From JARFUG01 sp050485365 (GTDB lineage Bacteria > Desulfobacterota > Desulfuromonadia > Desulfuromonadales > JACZKF01), in the NCBI GenBank assembly GCA_050485365.1, contig JBJHBH010000008.1, positions 1 to 64,000 of the forward strand: DNA of 64,000 nucleotides, read 5' to 3'. Below are positions 23,969 through 32,499 of this stretch, one piece after another. The position numbers and the translations under genes are program-made. Position 1 is the first letter of the stretch; each line of letters opens with the position of its first letter. The notes beneath the pieces are model-generated. The model made no database searches and had not been told where the DNA came from. It saw only the letters and a program-made list of their open reading frames with translations.

Positions 23969-24745
23969 ATGTGCATCGATTGCGGCTGCCCCAATCCCGA
24001 CGGGGAACACGGGCATCACCACCATCACGACGCGGGTCACGGCCATTCCCACGACCACGAGGGGCGCACCCTGCGCATCGAGGAGGACCTGCTCGCCAAG
24101 AACGACCGGTACGCCGCGGCCAACCGGGCGCTCTTTCGCGAAAAGGGGATCTTCGTCCTGAACCTCGTCAGTTCGCCCGGGTCGGGGAAGACGACGTTGC
24201 TGGAGCGCACCCTCACCGCCCTGAAGGATCGGGTGCGCTTCGCCGTCCTCGAGGGGGACCAGCAGACCTCCAACGACGCCGAGCGCATCGCCGCCACCGG
24301 GGTGCCGGTGCGCCAGATCAACACCGGCGCGGGGTGCCACCTCGACGCCCACATGGTCGGCCACGGCGTCGAGGCCTTCGACCTGGAGGCGACGGACATC
24401 CTCATGATCGAGAACGTCGGCAACCTCGTCTGCCCCGCCTCCTTCGACCTGGGCGAAGCCCACAAGGTCGCCCTCCTCTCGGTCACCGAAGGGGAGGACA
24501 AGCCCCTCAAATACCCCCACATGTTCCGCGCCGCCGACCTGATGATCGTCAACAAGACCGACCTCCTGCCCTACCTGCGCTTCGATGTCGAGAAGTGCAA
24601 AGCCTACGCCCGGCAGGTTCACCCCGGCATCGAGATCATCGAGCTCTCCTGTGAGTCGGGCGAGGGGATGGAGCGCTGGTATGCGTGGCTGTTGGCAAAT
24701 GCGAAGGGTGCGCGGGACGCGGAACGAGGGGCGCGGAGGGCCTGA
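23969..24745 (+). CDS. hypB: Hydrogenase nickel incorporation GTPase HypB
   Basis: A 258-aa GTPase that drives nickel insertion with HypA. The N-terminus MCIDCGC holds the high-affinity Ni motif of the CxxCGC type, followed by a His-rich stretch (about residues 14-32) that can store nickel. The P-loop is SSPGSGKTTLL, Mg/switch parts include EGDQQT and NTGAGCHLD, and base specificity comes from VNKTDLLPY. The ATG at 23969 follows the hypA stop by 5 nt. After hypB, 217 nt filled by a dispersed repeat separate it from hypC. Confidence 0.95.
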   Translation: MCIDCGCPNPDGEHGHHHHHDAGHGHSHDHEGRTLRIEEDLLAKNDRYAAANRALFREKGIFVLNLVSSPGSGKTTLLERTLTALKDRVRFAVLEGDQQTSNDAERIAATGVPVRQINTGAGCHLDAHMVGHGVEAFDLEATDILMIENVGNLVCPASFDLGEAHKVALLSVTEGEDKPLKYPHMFRAADLMIVNKTDLLPYLRFDVEKCKAYARQVHPGIEIIELSCESGEGMERWYAWLLANAKGARDAERGARRA

Positions 24746-24821
24746 ACGCCGCCGCACTTGAATTGCGCGTCCCGCACACCGCGATACGCGTCCCTGATTT
24801 TGAAGGAGTCGTAACTAGTGG

Positions 24822-24928
24822 GCATGGGGTCCCAGATCCCATTCAAGGGACGCTTTTCGCCGTCCATGGCCGCTTGACTGGCGCCGTCCATGGCGCCAGA
24901 CACCCTTGTCATGTGAGCCGCGACCCCT
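24822..24928 (+). repeat. Dispersed ~110-bp repeat, copy A (between hypB and hypC)
   Basis: Nearly identical to 38459-38566. The core reads AAGGGACGCTTTTCGCCGTC, then two GCCGTCCATGG units 24 nt apart, then GGCGCCAGACACCCTTGTCA and a GAGCCGCGACCCC end. Two GGCGCC/GCCGTCC blocks give the element internal dyad symmetry. It carries no gene. Confidence 0.8.
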
Positions 24929-24962
24929 CACAAGGTTGAATAAGATACAAGGAGTCTTTTCT

Positions 24963-25193
24963 ATGTGCCTTGGCGTTCCGATGAAAGTGATCAGTATCGA
25001 AGACGATGTCGCGGTGTGCGAGATCGATGGGGTGAGGCGCGAGGCGAGCCTGATGATGGTGGAGGGGGTCGAGGTCGGCGATTTCATCCTCATCCACGCC
25101 GGCTTCGCCATCGAGAAGCTCGACGAGGACGACGCCAGGGAGACCCTCGAGCTCTTCCGGCAACTCGTCGCGCAAGGGGTCGTCGCCGAATGA
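24963..25193 (+). CDS. hypC: Hydrogenase assembly chaperone HypC
   Basis: A 76-aa protein starting MCLGVPMKV; the Cys2 exposed after Met removal binds the Fe(CN)2CO precursor with HypD and the hydrogenase large subunit. AAGGAG lies 9 nt before the ATG at 24963. The stop overlaps the hypD start by 4 nt. Hydrogenase-specific homologues (HybG, HupF) exist, but with a single hyp set here HypC is the simplest name. Confidence 0.94.
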   Translation: MCLGVPMKVISIEDDVAVCEIDGVRREASLMMVEGVEVGDFILIHAGFAIEKLDEDDARETLELFRQLVAQGVVAE

Positions 25194-26281
25194 GCTACAC
25201 GAGCGAATTTCGAAATCCCGAGGTGGCCGCCCGGCTCCTGGCGAAGATCCGCGAGGCGGTGGCGGGGTACGCGGGCACCATGACGCTGATGGAGGTGTGC
25301 GGCACCCACACCATGGCGATCTACCAGCACGGCGTGCGCGCCCTGCTGCCGGAGCAGATCCGCCTCATCTCCGGGCCGGGGTGCCCGGTGTGCGTCACCC
25401 CCATCGACTACGTCGACCACGCCGTCGCCCTGTGCCGCCGCCCCGGCACCCTCGTCGCCACCTTCGGCGACATGGTGCGCGTCCCCGGCTCGACGAGCAG
25501 CCTGCAGCGCGAGAAGGCCCTCGGGGCCGACGTGCGCATCGTCTACTCTCCCCTGGACGCCGTCGCGCTGGCCCGCAGAAATCCCGAAAAGGAGGTCGTC
25601 TTTCTCGGCGTCGGCTTCGAGACGACGACCCCTACCATCGCAGGCTCCATCCTGCAGGCGAAAAAGGAGGGGCTCGTGAACTACAGCGTGCTGCCCTCCC
25701 ACAAGACGATCCCCGGGCCGATGGCGGCGCTCACCGCCGACCCCGAGCTCAAGGTCGACGGCTACATCTGCCCCGCCCACGTCTCGGCCGTCATCGGCGC
25801 CGAGGGGTACGAGCCCCTCGCCCGGGAGTGCAGCGTCCCCTGCGTGGTGACCGGCTTCGAGCCCCTCGACATCCTGCAGGGGGTCGAGATGCTCGCCCGG
25901 CAGGTCGTCGCCGGCGAGGCGCGGGTCGAGATCCAGTACAGCCGGGTGGTGCGGCGCCAAGGAAACGCCAAGGCCCGCGAGATCCTCTACGAGGTCTTCG
26001 AACCGTGCGACGCCCTGTGGCGCGGGATCGGGCTGCTGCCCGGCAGCGGTCTGTGCATTCGGGACGCGTATGCGCACTTCGACGCCGCGCGCCGCCTTCC
26101 GGTGGAGGTGGAGGCGCCCAGAGAGCACGGCGGATGCCAGTGCGGCGAGGTCCTCAAAGGGAAGATCTCCCCCACCGACTGCCCCCTCTTCCGCACCGTC
26201 TGCACCCCCGAAAACCCCGCCGGCGCCTGCATGGTCTCGAGCGAGGGAACGTGCGCGGCGCAGTACAAGTACGGGGAGTGA
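25190..26281 (+). CDS. hypD: Fe-(CN)2CO scaffold protein HypD
   Basis: A 363-aa 4Fe-4S protein that with HypC assembles the Fe(CN)2CO unit of [NiFe] hydrogenase. Conserved parts seen: LMEVCGTHTMAIYQHG, SGPGCPVCVTP (catalytic Cys pair), GFETTTPTIA, and the C-terminal cluster Cys residues in GGCQCGEVLKG, DCPLF and CTPENPAGACMVSSEG. The ATG overlaps the hypC stop (ATGA), giving translational coupling. Confidence 0.95.
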   Translation: MSYTSEFRNPEVAARLLAKIREAVAGYAGTMTLMEVCGTHTMAIYQHGVRALLPEQIRLISGPGCPVCVTPIDYVDHAVALCRRPGTLVATFGDMVRVPGSTSSLQREKALGADVRIVYSPLDAVALARRNPEKEVVFLGVGFETTTPTIAGSILQAKKEGLVNYSVLPSHKTIPGPMAALTADPELKVDGYICPAHVSAVIGAEGYEPLARECSVPCVVTGFEPLDILQGVEMLARQVVAGEARVEIQYSRVVRRQGNAKAREILYEVFEPCDALWRGIGLLPGSGLCIRDAYAHFDAARRLPVEVEAPREHGGCQCGEVLKGKISPTDCPLFRTVCTPENPAGACMVSSEGTCAAQYKYGE

Positions 26282-26314
26282 CAATCCTCCGATAATTCGC
26301 CTTAACTGTTCGCT

Positions 26315-26426
26315 GAAGGGTCTCGGGGCGCCCGCGCAGAGGGTGTCTGGCGCCCCGGACGGCGCCAGTCAAGCCCCCAGGGATGGGTTCATGGCGTCCC
26401 TCGGAGTGGGGGGCGCGAGACCCTTC
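26315..26426 (-). repeat. Dispersed repeat, inverted copy (between hypD and hypE)
   Basis: The core 26341-26403 is the reverse complement of the element at 24822 and 38459, with substitutions. It is bounded by a perfect 11-bp inverted repeat, GAAGGGTCTCG (26315-26325) and CGAGACCCTTC (26416-26426), with outer CTGTTC/GAACAG arms. The two GC-rich arms could fold into a long hairpin in the hyp transcript. Confidence 0.65.
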
Positions 26427-26471
26427 TTCACGACTGCTGAACAGCAACGATTTGCCCTTTTGAGTGAACTC

Positions 26472-27485
26472 ATGACCAACGACATCATCCTTCTTGGCCA
26501 CGGCAGCGGCGGCAAGCTGAGCCACCAGCTCCTCAACGAGCTCATCGTTCCGACGCTCTCGGGAATCGAGGCGCGCGACCAGAACGACGCGGCGATCCTC
26601 GCGGCGAGCGGGGGGCGCCTCGCCTTCACCACCGACTCGTACGTCGTCGACCCGATCTTCTTCCCCGGCGGCGACATCGGCGATCTGGCGGTCAACGGCA
26701 CCGTCAACGACCTTGCCATGGCCGGGGCGCGCCCGCTGGCCCTCTCGGTCGGGCTGATTCTGGAAGAGGGGCTCCCCCTGGCCGACCTGCGGCGCGTCAT
26801 CGAATCGATGCGTGCCGCCGCCGACGCAGCCGGCGTCCGCATCGCCACCGGCGACACCAAGGTCGTCCCCCGGGGCAAGGGGGACAAGATTTTCATCAAC
26901 ACCTCGGGGATCGGCGTGATCGAGCACCCCTTCGATCTGCGCGGCAGCGGCGCGCGCCCCGGCGACAGGGTCCTGATCAACGGTCCCGTCGGCGACCACG
27001 GCATGGCGGTCCTCGCCTCGCGCGAGGGGCTCGAGCTCGAAGCCGACATCCGCACCGACAGCGCCCCGCTGCACACCCTGGTGGAGGCGATCCTGTCGGC
27101 GGGGGGAGAGGCGGTGCACGCCCTTCGCGATCCGACCCGCGGCGGGGTCGCCACCACCCTCAAGGAGATCGCCCTGCAGTCGCAGGTCGAGATCTCCCTT
27201 CGGGAGAACGCCATCCCCGTGCGCGAGGCGGTGCGTGGCGCCTGCGCCATTCTCGGCCTCGATCCCCTCTTCGTCGCCAACGAGGGGAAGCTTCTGGCGG
27301 TGGTCGCCCCGGAGGCGGCGGGTGCGGTCCTCGAAGCGATGCGCCGGCACCCGGCCGGACAAGAGGGGGCGATCATCGGAGAGGTCGTCGGGGCAGGGGA
27401 GGGGCGCGTCGTGATGACGACGGCCATCGGCGGGCGCCGCTCCATCGAGATGCTCTCGGGGGAGCAACTGCCGCGGATCTGCTGA
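26472..27485 (+). CDS. hypE: Carbamoyl-dehydrating protein HypE
   Basis: A 337-aa PurM-fold enzyme that dehydrates the carbamoyl group placed by HypF on its C-terminal Cys, producing the thiocyanate used for CN- ligands. It begins DIILLGHGSGGKLSHQLLNE, has the ATP site RDPTRGGVATTL, and ends in the diagnostic PRIC with the reactive terminal Cys. The ATG at 26472 has only a weak ribosome binding site; an upstream open frame passes through the repeat and is not credible. HypF, its obligate partner, is not in the window. The last 16 nt of the gene region are duplicated at 28300. Confidence 0.95.
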   Translation: MTNDIILLGHGSGGKLSHQLLNELIVPTLSGIEARDQNDAAILAASGGRLAFTTDSYVVDPIFFPGGDIGDLAVNGTVNDLAMAGARPLALSVGLILEEGLPLADLRRVIESMRAAADAAGVRIATGDTKVVPRGKGDKIFINTSGIGVIEHPFDLRGSGARPGDRVLINGPVGDHGMAVLASREGLELEADIRTDSAPLHTLVEAILSAGGEAVHALRDPTRGGVATTLKEIALQSQVEISLRENAIPVREAVRGACAILGLDPLFVANEGKLLAVVAPEAAGAVLEAMRRHPAGQEGAIIGEVVGAGEGRVVMTTAIGGRRSIEMLSGEQLPRIC

Positions 27486-27486
27486 A
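27471..27486 (+). repeat. 16-bp direct repeat, left copy (hypE 3' end), att-like
   Basis: CCGCGGATCTGCTGAA, covering the last codons and stop of hypE. The identical sequence occurs at 28300-28315. Flank sequences differ on both sides, and the 813 bp between hold only restriction-associated gene remnants. Confidence 0.6.
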
Positions 27487-27540
27487 AAGGGGGAGGCGGG
27501 AAAGAAAGTTCAGGATTGGAAGGGCAGGGCTGGATCGGGT

Positions 27541-28216
27541 TCAACGGCGCTCACTTTTCCTCTTTTCCAACAAAGAGGACTTTTCAATCCCCTCCAATAC
27601 CTTCAGATCTTCCCGATCCGCCTCCAGTCTCTGCGCCTCCCGCCGCTTGGCATCGAACTCCTCGTAGCGCCCCAGCGCCAGCCTCTCGGCCACCGCCGCT
27701 TGGATGCGTCCGGCATGAGTGAGCACGTCGCGCTCGTTGAAGGAGAGGAAAGCATCGAGCTTCTGCTCCCACTCTGCCATGGTTATCTGCCTGCGCCGTT
27801 TGGCCTGATCCTCTGCATAATCCAGATACATGACGACAATGCGGTCGAGCGCCTCTATCTCCTCGGCATGCAGGTAGTTTTTGGCAATCGTGACATCCTT
27901 CTTGCGCACACGGCTTCCCTCCCAGTTCGTCACTCCCATGTTGGGGAGCTCGGGGTTGCTGCGTTCGGCGATCAGTTCGGCCGACTTCGCGGCTCCCCTC
28001 GATTTGAACTGTCAAGGATTCCTTGACAGTTGCCTCTTCCTCCAACTCCCCTTCCTCAAGGATATTCTTGGTATGCAGGCTGATGTTCTGCTTGGTCGCC
28101 TGGAACAGCTCGGCCATCTCGGCCTGGGTCATCCAAACCGTGCCGTCCTGCACCCGCAGCTGCATTTCGACATTCCCATCCTCGGTGGTGTAGATGATCA
28201 GTTCTCCCTGGGTCAT
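27541..28216 (-). pseudogene. rhuM-family gene remnant with internal deletion
   Basis: The 5' part (28216 to about 27990) encodes a normal RhuM/virulence-protein N-terminus: IIYTTEDG, VWMTQAEMAELFQATKQNIS, EGELEEEATVKESL. The reading frame then breaks near 27990-28000. The 3' part (to 27541), in another frame, encodes the family C-terminus: AAKSAELIAERSNPELPNMG, VRKKDVTIAKNYLHAEEIEA, FNERDVLTHAG. About half of the expected 330 residues is missing at the junction, so this is an out-of-frame internal deletion. RhuM-type genes commonly sit beside type I restriction-modification genes. The ATG at 28216 overlaps a preceding stop. Confidence 0.75.
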
Positions 28217-28269
28217 AGCCCCAACTCCTTCAGGCACTTGGCCATCTGCTGCCGAGCCTCGGCCAGTTC
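28213..28269 (-). pseudogene. 3' tail of a type I methylase-like gene (hsdM remnant)
   Basis: Eighteen codons ending in TGA read ELAEARQQMAKCLKELGL, resembling the C-terminus of type I modification subunits. The stop overlaps the rhuM start (ATGA), the usual arrangement in a type I cassette. An in-frame TAA at 28270-28272 shows that the rest of the gene is gone. The short length makes the identification tentative. Confidence 0.45.
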
Positions 28270-28299
28270 TTATTCAAGGTCCGTCGATCCGTTCCTGCA

Positions 28300-28315
28300 C
28301 CGCGGATCTGCTGAA
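28300..28315 (+). repeat. 16-bp direct repeat, right copy, att-like
   Basis: CCGCGGATCTGCTGAA, identical to 27471-27486. It closes the 0.8-kb remnant and abuts the 3' flank of the GGDEF gene. Confidence 0.6.
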
Positions 28316-28343
28316 GCCTGCGCCCGGGCGTGCGCGCGCGGGC

Positions 28344-31154
28344 TCAGAAGGCCCAGGGGGGATCGATCTTTTCGCGCAGGGCTTTTTTGCGGAACTTGTG
28401 CTCGTACATGCGCGTGTCGGCCTGGTGGAGCGCTTCTCTTAGGCGCTCGGCCGTCTCGGCGGTGGCGGCGCCGATGGAGATCTCCAACGTCTGCTCTGCC
28501 CCTTCGGCGTTGACGGCGTCGCGGGTTTCGCGTACGCGGTCGGCGACCGCGCGCACGGTGGCTGTGTCGGTGTTCGGCAAGAGGATGGCGAACTCGTCCC
28601 CGCCGATGCGGGCCACCACATCCTCGGGGCGCACCGATTCGCGAAGGACGCGGGCTGCCAGTTTGATGAGGCGGTCTCCGGCGCTGTGGCCGAGGCTGTC
28701 GTTGACCGATTTGAGACCGTCGACGTCGGCGATGATGACGCTGATCGGGTAGCGGCGGCTTCGCGACAGCCGCTCCAACTCCGCGTCGAAGTAGGCGCGG
28801 TTGAACAGCCCCGTCGTTGCATCGTGGGTGCTCATGTAGTTGAGCCGCTCCTCGTACTGCTTCCTCTCGGTGATGATGCTGGTCGTCCCCGCCAGGCGCA
28901 GCGCCACCCCCTCCTCGTCGCTCTCCACGATTCGCCCCCGCTCCAGAACCCATTCCCAGTCCCCGTCTTTTGTGCGCGAACGGAACTCGGCTTCGTAGGC
29001 GTCGCTCTGTGCGCGCAGGTGGGCTTCGAGGGCCTCCTGCATCCGGGGGATATCGTCCGGGTGGATGAGCTTTTGCCGGGCGGTCATGGTCGGCGCGATC
29101 TCTTCGGGGGCGTAGCCGATCATGCGGGCGAAGCGGCGGCTGAAGGTCATCTCCCCCGTCGTCACGTTCCAGTCCCAGAAGCCGTCGTTGCTCCCCTCCA
29201 AAACGAGCTGCAGCCGCTCTTCGCTCTGGCGCAGCGCCTCCTCGGCTTCGCGCCGCGCCTCCTCGCGCGAGAAGTTGTCGATGGCGAACGAGATGCTCTG
29301 CGCCATCTCGGCCAGCAGGTCGAGGATCTTGGCGTCGAAGAAGTCCTTCTTTTCCGAATAGACCTTGAAGAAACCGAACGGCTCGCCGCGATCGACCAGG
29401 GGGAAGACGGCCGAGGCGCGGATGCCGCTGGCCAGGGCGGCCTCCCTCCACGGTCCGGTAGCCGGGTCGCGCAGGTAGTCGTTGCACACGTACGGCCTCC
29501 CCTCGCGCAGGGCGACGCCGGAGGGGCCGCGCCCCTCGGTCCGGCGCTCGTCGATGGAGACGATGGTCGTGCGGAGGAACTGCGCGGCCGAGCCGCTGAA
29601 GGCCACCGGCCGCAGGAGGCTCGACCCCTCCTCGATCATGCTGATGCCGGCCAGGCAGAACTTGCCGTAGTCGACGGCGATGCGGCAGATCTCCCGAAAG
29701 AGGGCGTCGCGGTCGCGGCTGTGCATGATCGCCTTGTTCGTTCGGCTCAGGGCCGAATAGAGGTTGCTGATCCGAAGGATCGTCTCCTCCGACTTCTTGC
29801 GCGCGGTGATGTCCTCGCCGATGCACGCCGTCCCGTCGACGCTCCCTTCCGCATCGTACAGCACCGTGATGTTCCACGAGATCAGGCGCCGCTCGGCGTT
29901 TCGGGTGACGATGTCGTTTTCGAAGTGGGTGGGCATCGTCCCTGTGTCGATCCAGTCGCCGTACATGGCGAGGAGGTCGGCACCCTCGGGGACGAGCATG
30001 TCGAACCAGTTGCGCCCGAGAATCTCCTCGCGGCTCCAGCCGACGAGCGCCAGGGTGAAGTCGTTGCAGAACAGAACGCGCCCGTGGCGGTCGAGCTCGA
30101 TGGCGATCATCTGCACGTTCTCGAAGGTTTCGCGGAAGCGACGCTCCGACTCGCGCAGCGACTCTTCGGCCTGCTTTCGCTCGATGAGACGGCCGATGTG
30201 GCTGCCCAGAGGGGCGATGCGGTGCAGGAAGTCGCCGTCGAAGGGGCGCCTGGCGCGGGAGTAGAACTCCATCACTCCGACGCTTCTGCCCCCCAGCACG
30301 ATGGGGAAGGCGAAGCCGCCCCGCAAACCGCACTCGGCGGCGAAGGGCCGGCGCAGAAAATTGTCGTCGCTGCGCACGTCTTCGACCCAGAAGGCCTTGC
30401 GCGCCTCCCACACGCGCCCCGGAAGCCCCTCGCCGGGGGCGAAGCTGAGCGTTCTTCCGGCGGTCATGAACGCGTCGACGTCGGTTCCCGCTTCGCTCCA
30501 GTGATGCAGCAGGCGAAGGTTTCTCCCCTGGGCGTCTTCCCACCAGACCCCTCCCACGTCCCACCCGATGGAGGAGCAGATCGCCTCCAGCACCCAGGGG
30601 ATCGCCTCAGAGACGGTGGGGGCGGCGGCCAGAATCTCGCTCACCGCCTGCTCGACGGCGAGGCGAAGCTCGGTCTGGCTGCGCTCGGTGATGTCGCGGG
30701 CGATCTCAACGGTGGCGACGATGTCGCCCGATGCGTCCCTGAGGACGGAGGCGGACAGATCGCAGTGTCGCTGCTCTCCCCCGCGCAGGGTGAGGGTCCG
30801 TTCGCCGCGGCGGCTTCGGCCGTCGCGCAGCGTCTCGACGGTGAGGCAGCCTCGGCACGGGGCGTCGAGCCCCCACAGCGCCCGGTAGCAGTGCTCGCCG
30901 AGGTGCGCTCCGAACGCCGCCTCGCTGGCGGGGTTCTGGTAGACGATGCGGAAATCGACGTCCTTGACGGTCACGATGTCGTCGATGGCGGCGAGGATCG
31001 CCTCGTTTCTGCGCAGCTCCGCCCTCGCGTCGAGCAGGGCGCGCCGCAGCGCCTCCGGAGTGTCGGGGTGGGCTTCCGGGGGGGTGTCCACGGGCATGAA
31101 GGCTCGCGGCGAGGCGGAAGCACCGAGATCGTTGGAAAAGTTCAGATCGTCCAT
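28344..31154 (-). CDS. Multi-domain PAS/GAF diguanylate cyclase
   Basis: About 936 aa, apparently cytoplasmic. Domains in order: PAS with a Cys pair (DAPCRGC), GAF, PAS, GAF, PAS, then a C-terminal GGDEF domain. The active site reads ARIGGDEFAILLPNTD, so it should make c-di-GMP from two GTP. An RxxD inhibitory site (RPED) sits five residues before GGDEF, predicting product inhibition. No EAL domain follows. The tandem GAF/PAS array suggests sensing of small ligands or redox. The start is uncertain: ATG codons at 31223, 31154 and 31097 all lack a good ribosome binding site; 31154 is a compromise. Confidence 0.88.
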   Translation of the reverse strand: MDDLNFSNDLGASASPRAFMPVDTPPEAHPDTPEALRRALLDARAELRRNEAILAAIDDIVTVKDVDFRIVYQNPASEAAFGAHLGEHCYRALWGLDAPCRGCLTVETLRDGRSRRGERTLTLRGGEQRHCDLSASVLRDASGDIVATVEIARDITERSQTELRLAVEQAVSEILAAAPTVSEAIPWVLEAICSSIGWDVGGVWWEDAQGRNLRLLHHWSEAGTDVDAFMTAGRTLSFAPGEGLPGRVWEARKAFWVEDVRSDDNFLRRPFAAECGLRGGFAFPIVLGGRSVGVMEFYSRARRPFDGDFLHRIAPLGSHIGRLIERKQAEESLRESERRFRETFENVQMIAIELDRHGRVLFCNDFTLALVGWSREEILGRNWFDMLVPEGADLLAMYGDWIDTGTMPTHFENDIVTRNAERRLISWNITVLYDAEGSVDGTACIGEDITARKKSEETILRISNLYSALSRTNKAIMHSRDRDALFREICRIAVDYGKFCLAGISMIEEGSSLLRPVAFSGSAAQFLRTTIVSIDERRTEGRGPSGVALREGRPYVCNDYLRDPATGPWREAALASGIRASAVFPLVDRGEPFGFFKVYSEKKDFFDAKILDLLAEMAQSISFAIDNFSREEARREAEEALRQSEERLQLVLEGSNDGFWDWNVTTGEMTFSRRFARMIGYAPEEIAPTMTARQKLIHPDDIPRMQEALEAHLRAQSDAYEAEFRSRTKDGDWEWVLERGRIVESDEEGVALRLAGTTSIITERKQYEERLNYMSTHDATTGLFNRAYFDAELERLSRSRRYPISVIIADVDGLKSVNDSLGHSAGDRLIKLAARVLRESVRPEDVVARIGGDEFAILLPNTDTATVRAVADRVRETRDAVNAEGAEQTLEISIGAATAETAERLREALHQADTRMYEHKFRKKALREKIDPPWAF

Positions 31155-31359
31155 GACGTGGTTCCAGAAGGTATGTGACGGCGCCGGCCCGGTGCGGCAG
31201 TGCGCGGCGTCCATTCTTGACATCGAAATAAGGGATCAGTATCCTTCGGCATGCCGGGGCCGGGTCGCTGTCGGGCCTGAAGCGCGATCCGGCTGCGAGA
31301 CCTTTATCCGTCTGCGCGCGCGGGTAAGGGTCTTTTCGTTTCGAAAGAGGAGGCGCTTC

Positions 31360-32430
31360 ATGGACGGGCTCACCCTCGTTCTTTTTTTCGTCGGTCTGGT
31401 CATCCTGCTCTTCGGCGCCGAGATCCTGGTGCGGGGGGCCGCCCGGCTGGCCGTCCTCTTCGGGGTCTCCCCCCTGGTGATCGGGCTCACCGTCGTCGCC
31501 TTCGGCACGAGCTCCCCCGAGCTCGCCGTGAGCCTCTTCTCTTCGGGCGCGGGGCAGGCCGACATCGCCGTCGGCAACGTCGTCGGCTCCAACATCTGCA
31601 ATATCCTGCTGATTCTTGGGATCTCGGCCGCCATCACCCCCCTGACCGTCTGTCGTCAACTGATCCGGCAGGAAGTCCCCCTGCTGATCGGCGTCTCCTT
31701 CCTCTTCTTTCTCCTCGCCCTCGACGGGCGCATCGGCCGCCTCGACGGCGCCCTCTTCTTCGGCGGCCTCGTCGTCTATCTCGTCTGGACCATCCGCGCC
31801 AGCCGAAAACAGATCGCCTGCGGCGACGACGAGGCGACGGAGATCCCCGCCGCCTCGGGGGGGGCGGCCAAGCAGATCTTTCTGGTTCTGGCGGGCCTTG
31901 CCATGCTCGTCGCCGGATCGAAGTGGCTCGTCGACGGCGCCGTCGTCATGGCGCGCGCCCTGGGGGTGAGCGAGCTCATCATCGGGCTGACCATCGTCTC
32001 CATCGGCACCTCGCTCCCCGAGGTCGCCACCTGCATCGTGGCGGCGATGCGCGGCGAGCGCGACATGGCGGTGGGCAACGCCGTCGGGAGCAACCTCTTC
32101 AACATCCTGGCGGTGCTCGGGCTCACCGCCCTCGTCACCCCCGGCGGCGTCCCCGTTTCGCCCGCCGCCCTGCAGTTCGACATCCCGGTGATGCTCGTGG
32201 CGACCGTCGCCTGCCTCCCCGTCTTCTTCACCGGACACCTCATCGCCCGCTGGGAGGGGATCCTCTTTCTCGGCTACTACGTCGCCTACATCCTCTACAT
32301 CGTTCTTTCGGCCCTGCAGCACGGGGCGCTGCCGACCTTCAGCACGGCGATGCTCTGGTTCGTTCTGCCGCTGACCGCCCTCACCCTGTGCATCGGCGTT
32401 TGGCGCACGCTGCGGGAACACCGACTTTAG
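31360..32430 (+). CDS. Calcium/sodium antiporter, CaCA family (YrbG-like)
   Basis: A 356-aa inner-membrane exchanger with two inverted alpha-repeats. Repeat 1 has GLTVVAFGTSSPELAVS and AVGNVVGSNICNILL. Repeat 2 has GLTIVSIGTSLPEVATC and AVGNAVGSNLFNILAVLG. The Glu in each SPE/LPE motif is the ion-binding residue. Ten to eleven hydrophobic helices are seen with a loop in the middle (KQIACGDDEATEIPAAS). ATG at 31360 with GGAGG 6 nt upstream. It probably exports Ca2+ in exchange for Na+ or H+. Confidence 0.9.
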   Translation: MDGLTLVLFFVGLVILLFGAEILVRGAARLAVLFGVSPLVIGLTVVAFGTSSPELAVSLFSSGAGQADIAVGNVVGSNICNILLILGISAAITPLTVCRQLIRQEVPLLIGVSFLFFLLALDGRIGRLDGALFFGGLVVYLVWTIRASRKQIACGDDEATEIPAASGGAAKQIFLVLAGLAMLVAGSKWLVDGAVVMARALGVSELIIGLTIVSIGTSLPEVATCIVAAMRGERDMAVGNAVGSNLFNILAVLGLTALVTPGGVPVSPAALQFDIPVMLVATVACLPVFFTGHLIARWEGILFLGYYVAYILYIVLSALQHGALPTFSTAMLWFVLPLTALTLCIGVWRTLREHRL

Positions 32431-32499
32431 AAGGGGGTTTCCAGAGTGTAACATACGACAATCGTTCCAAAGGGTGGAATAAAAAAATAGGTCTGACCT

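Noticed and set aside
26070..26471. N-terminal extension of HypE
   Set aside because: The extra residues would be coded by hypD in another frame and by repeat E; HypE begins at the conserved DIILLGHG region.
28270..30564. A 764-codon minus-strand open frame inside the GGDEF gene
   Set aside because: It is a +1 frame of the real gene; no start signal or domain.
32431..32499. A/T-rich segment with AGGTCTGACCTTT between the exchanger and MBL-fold genes
   Set aside because: A short AGGTC/GACCT dyad resembles common interspersed motifs, but no second copy was found in the window.
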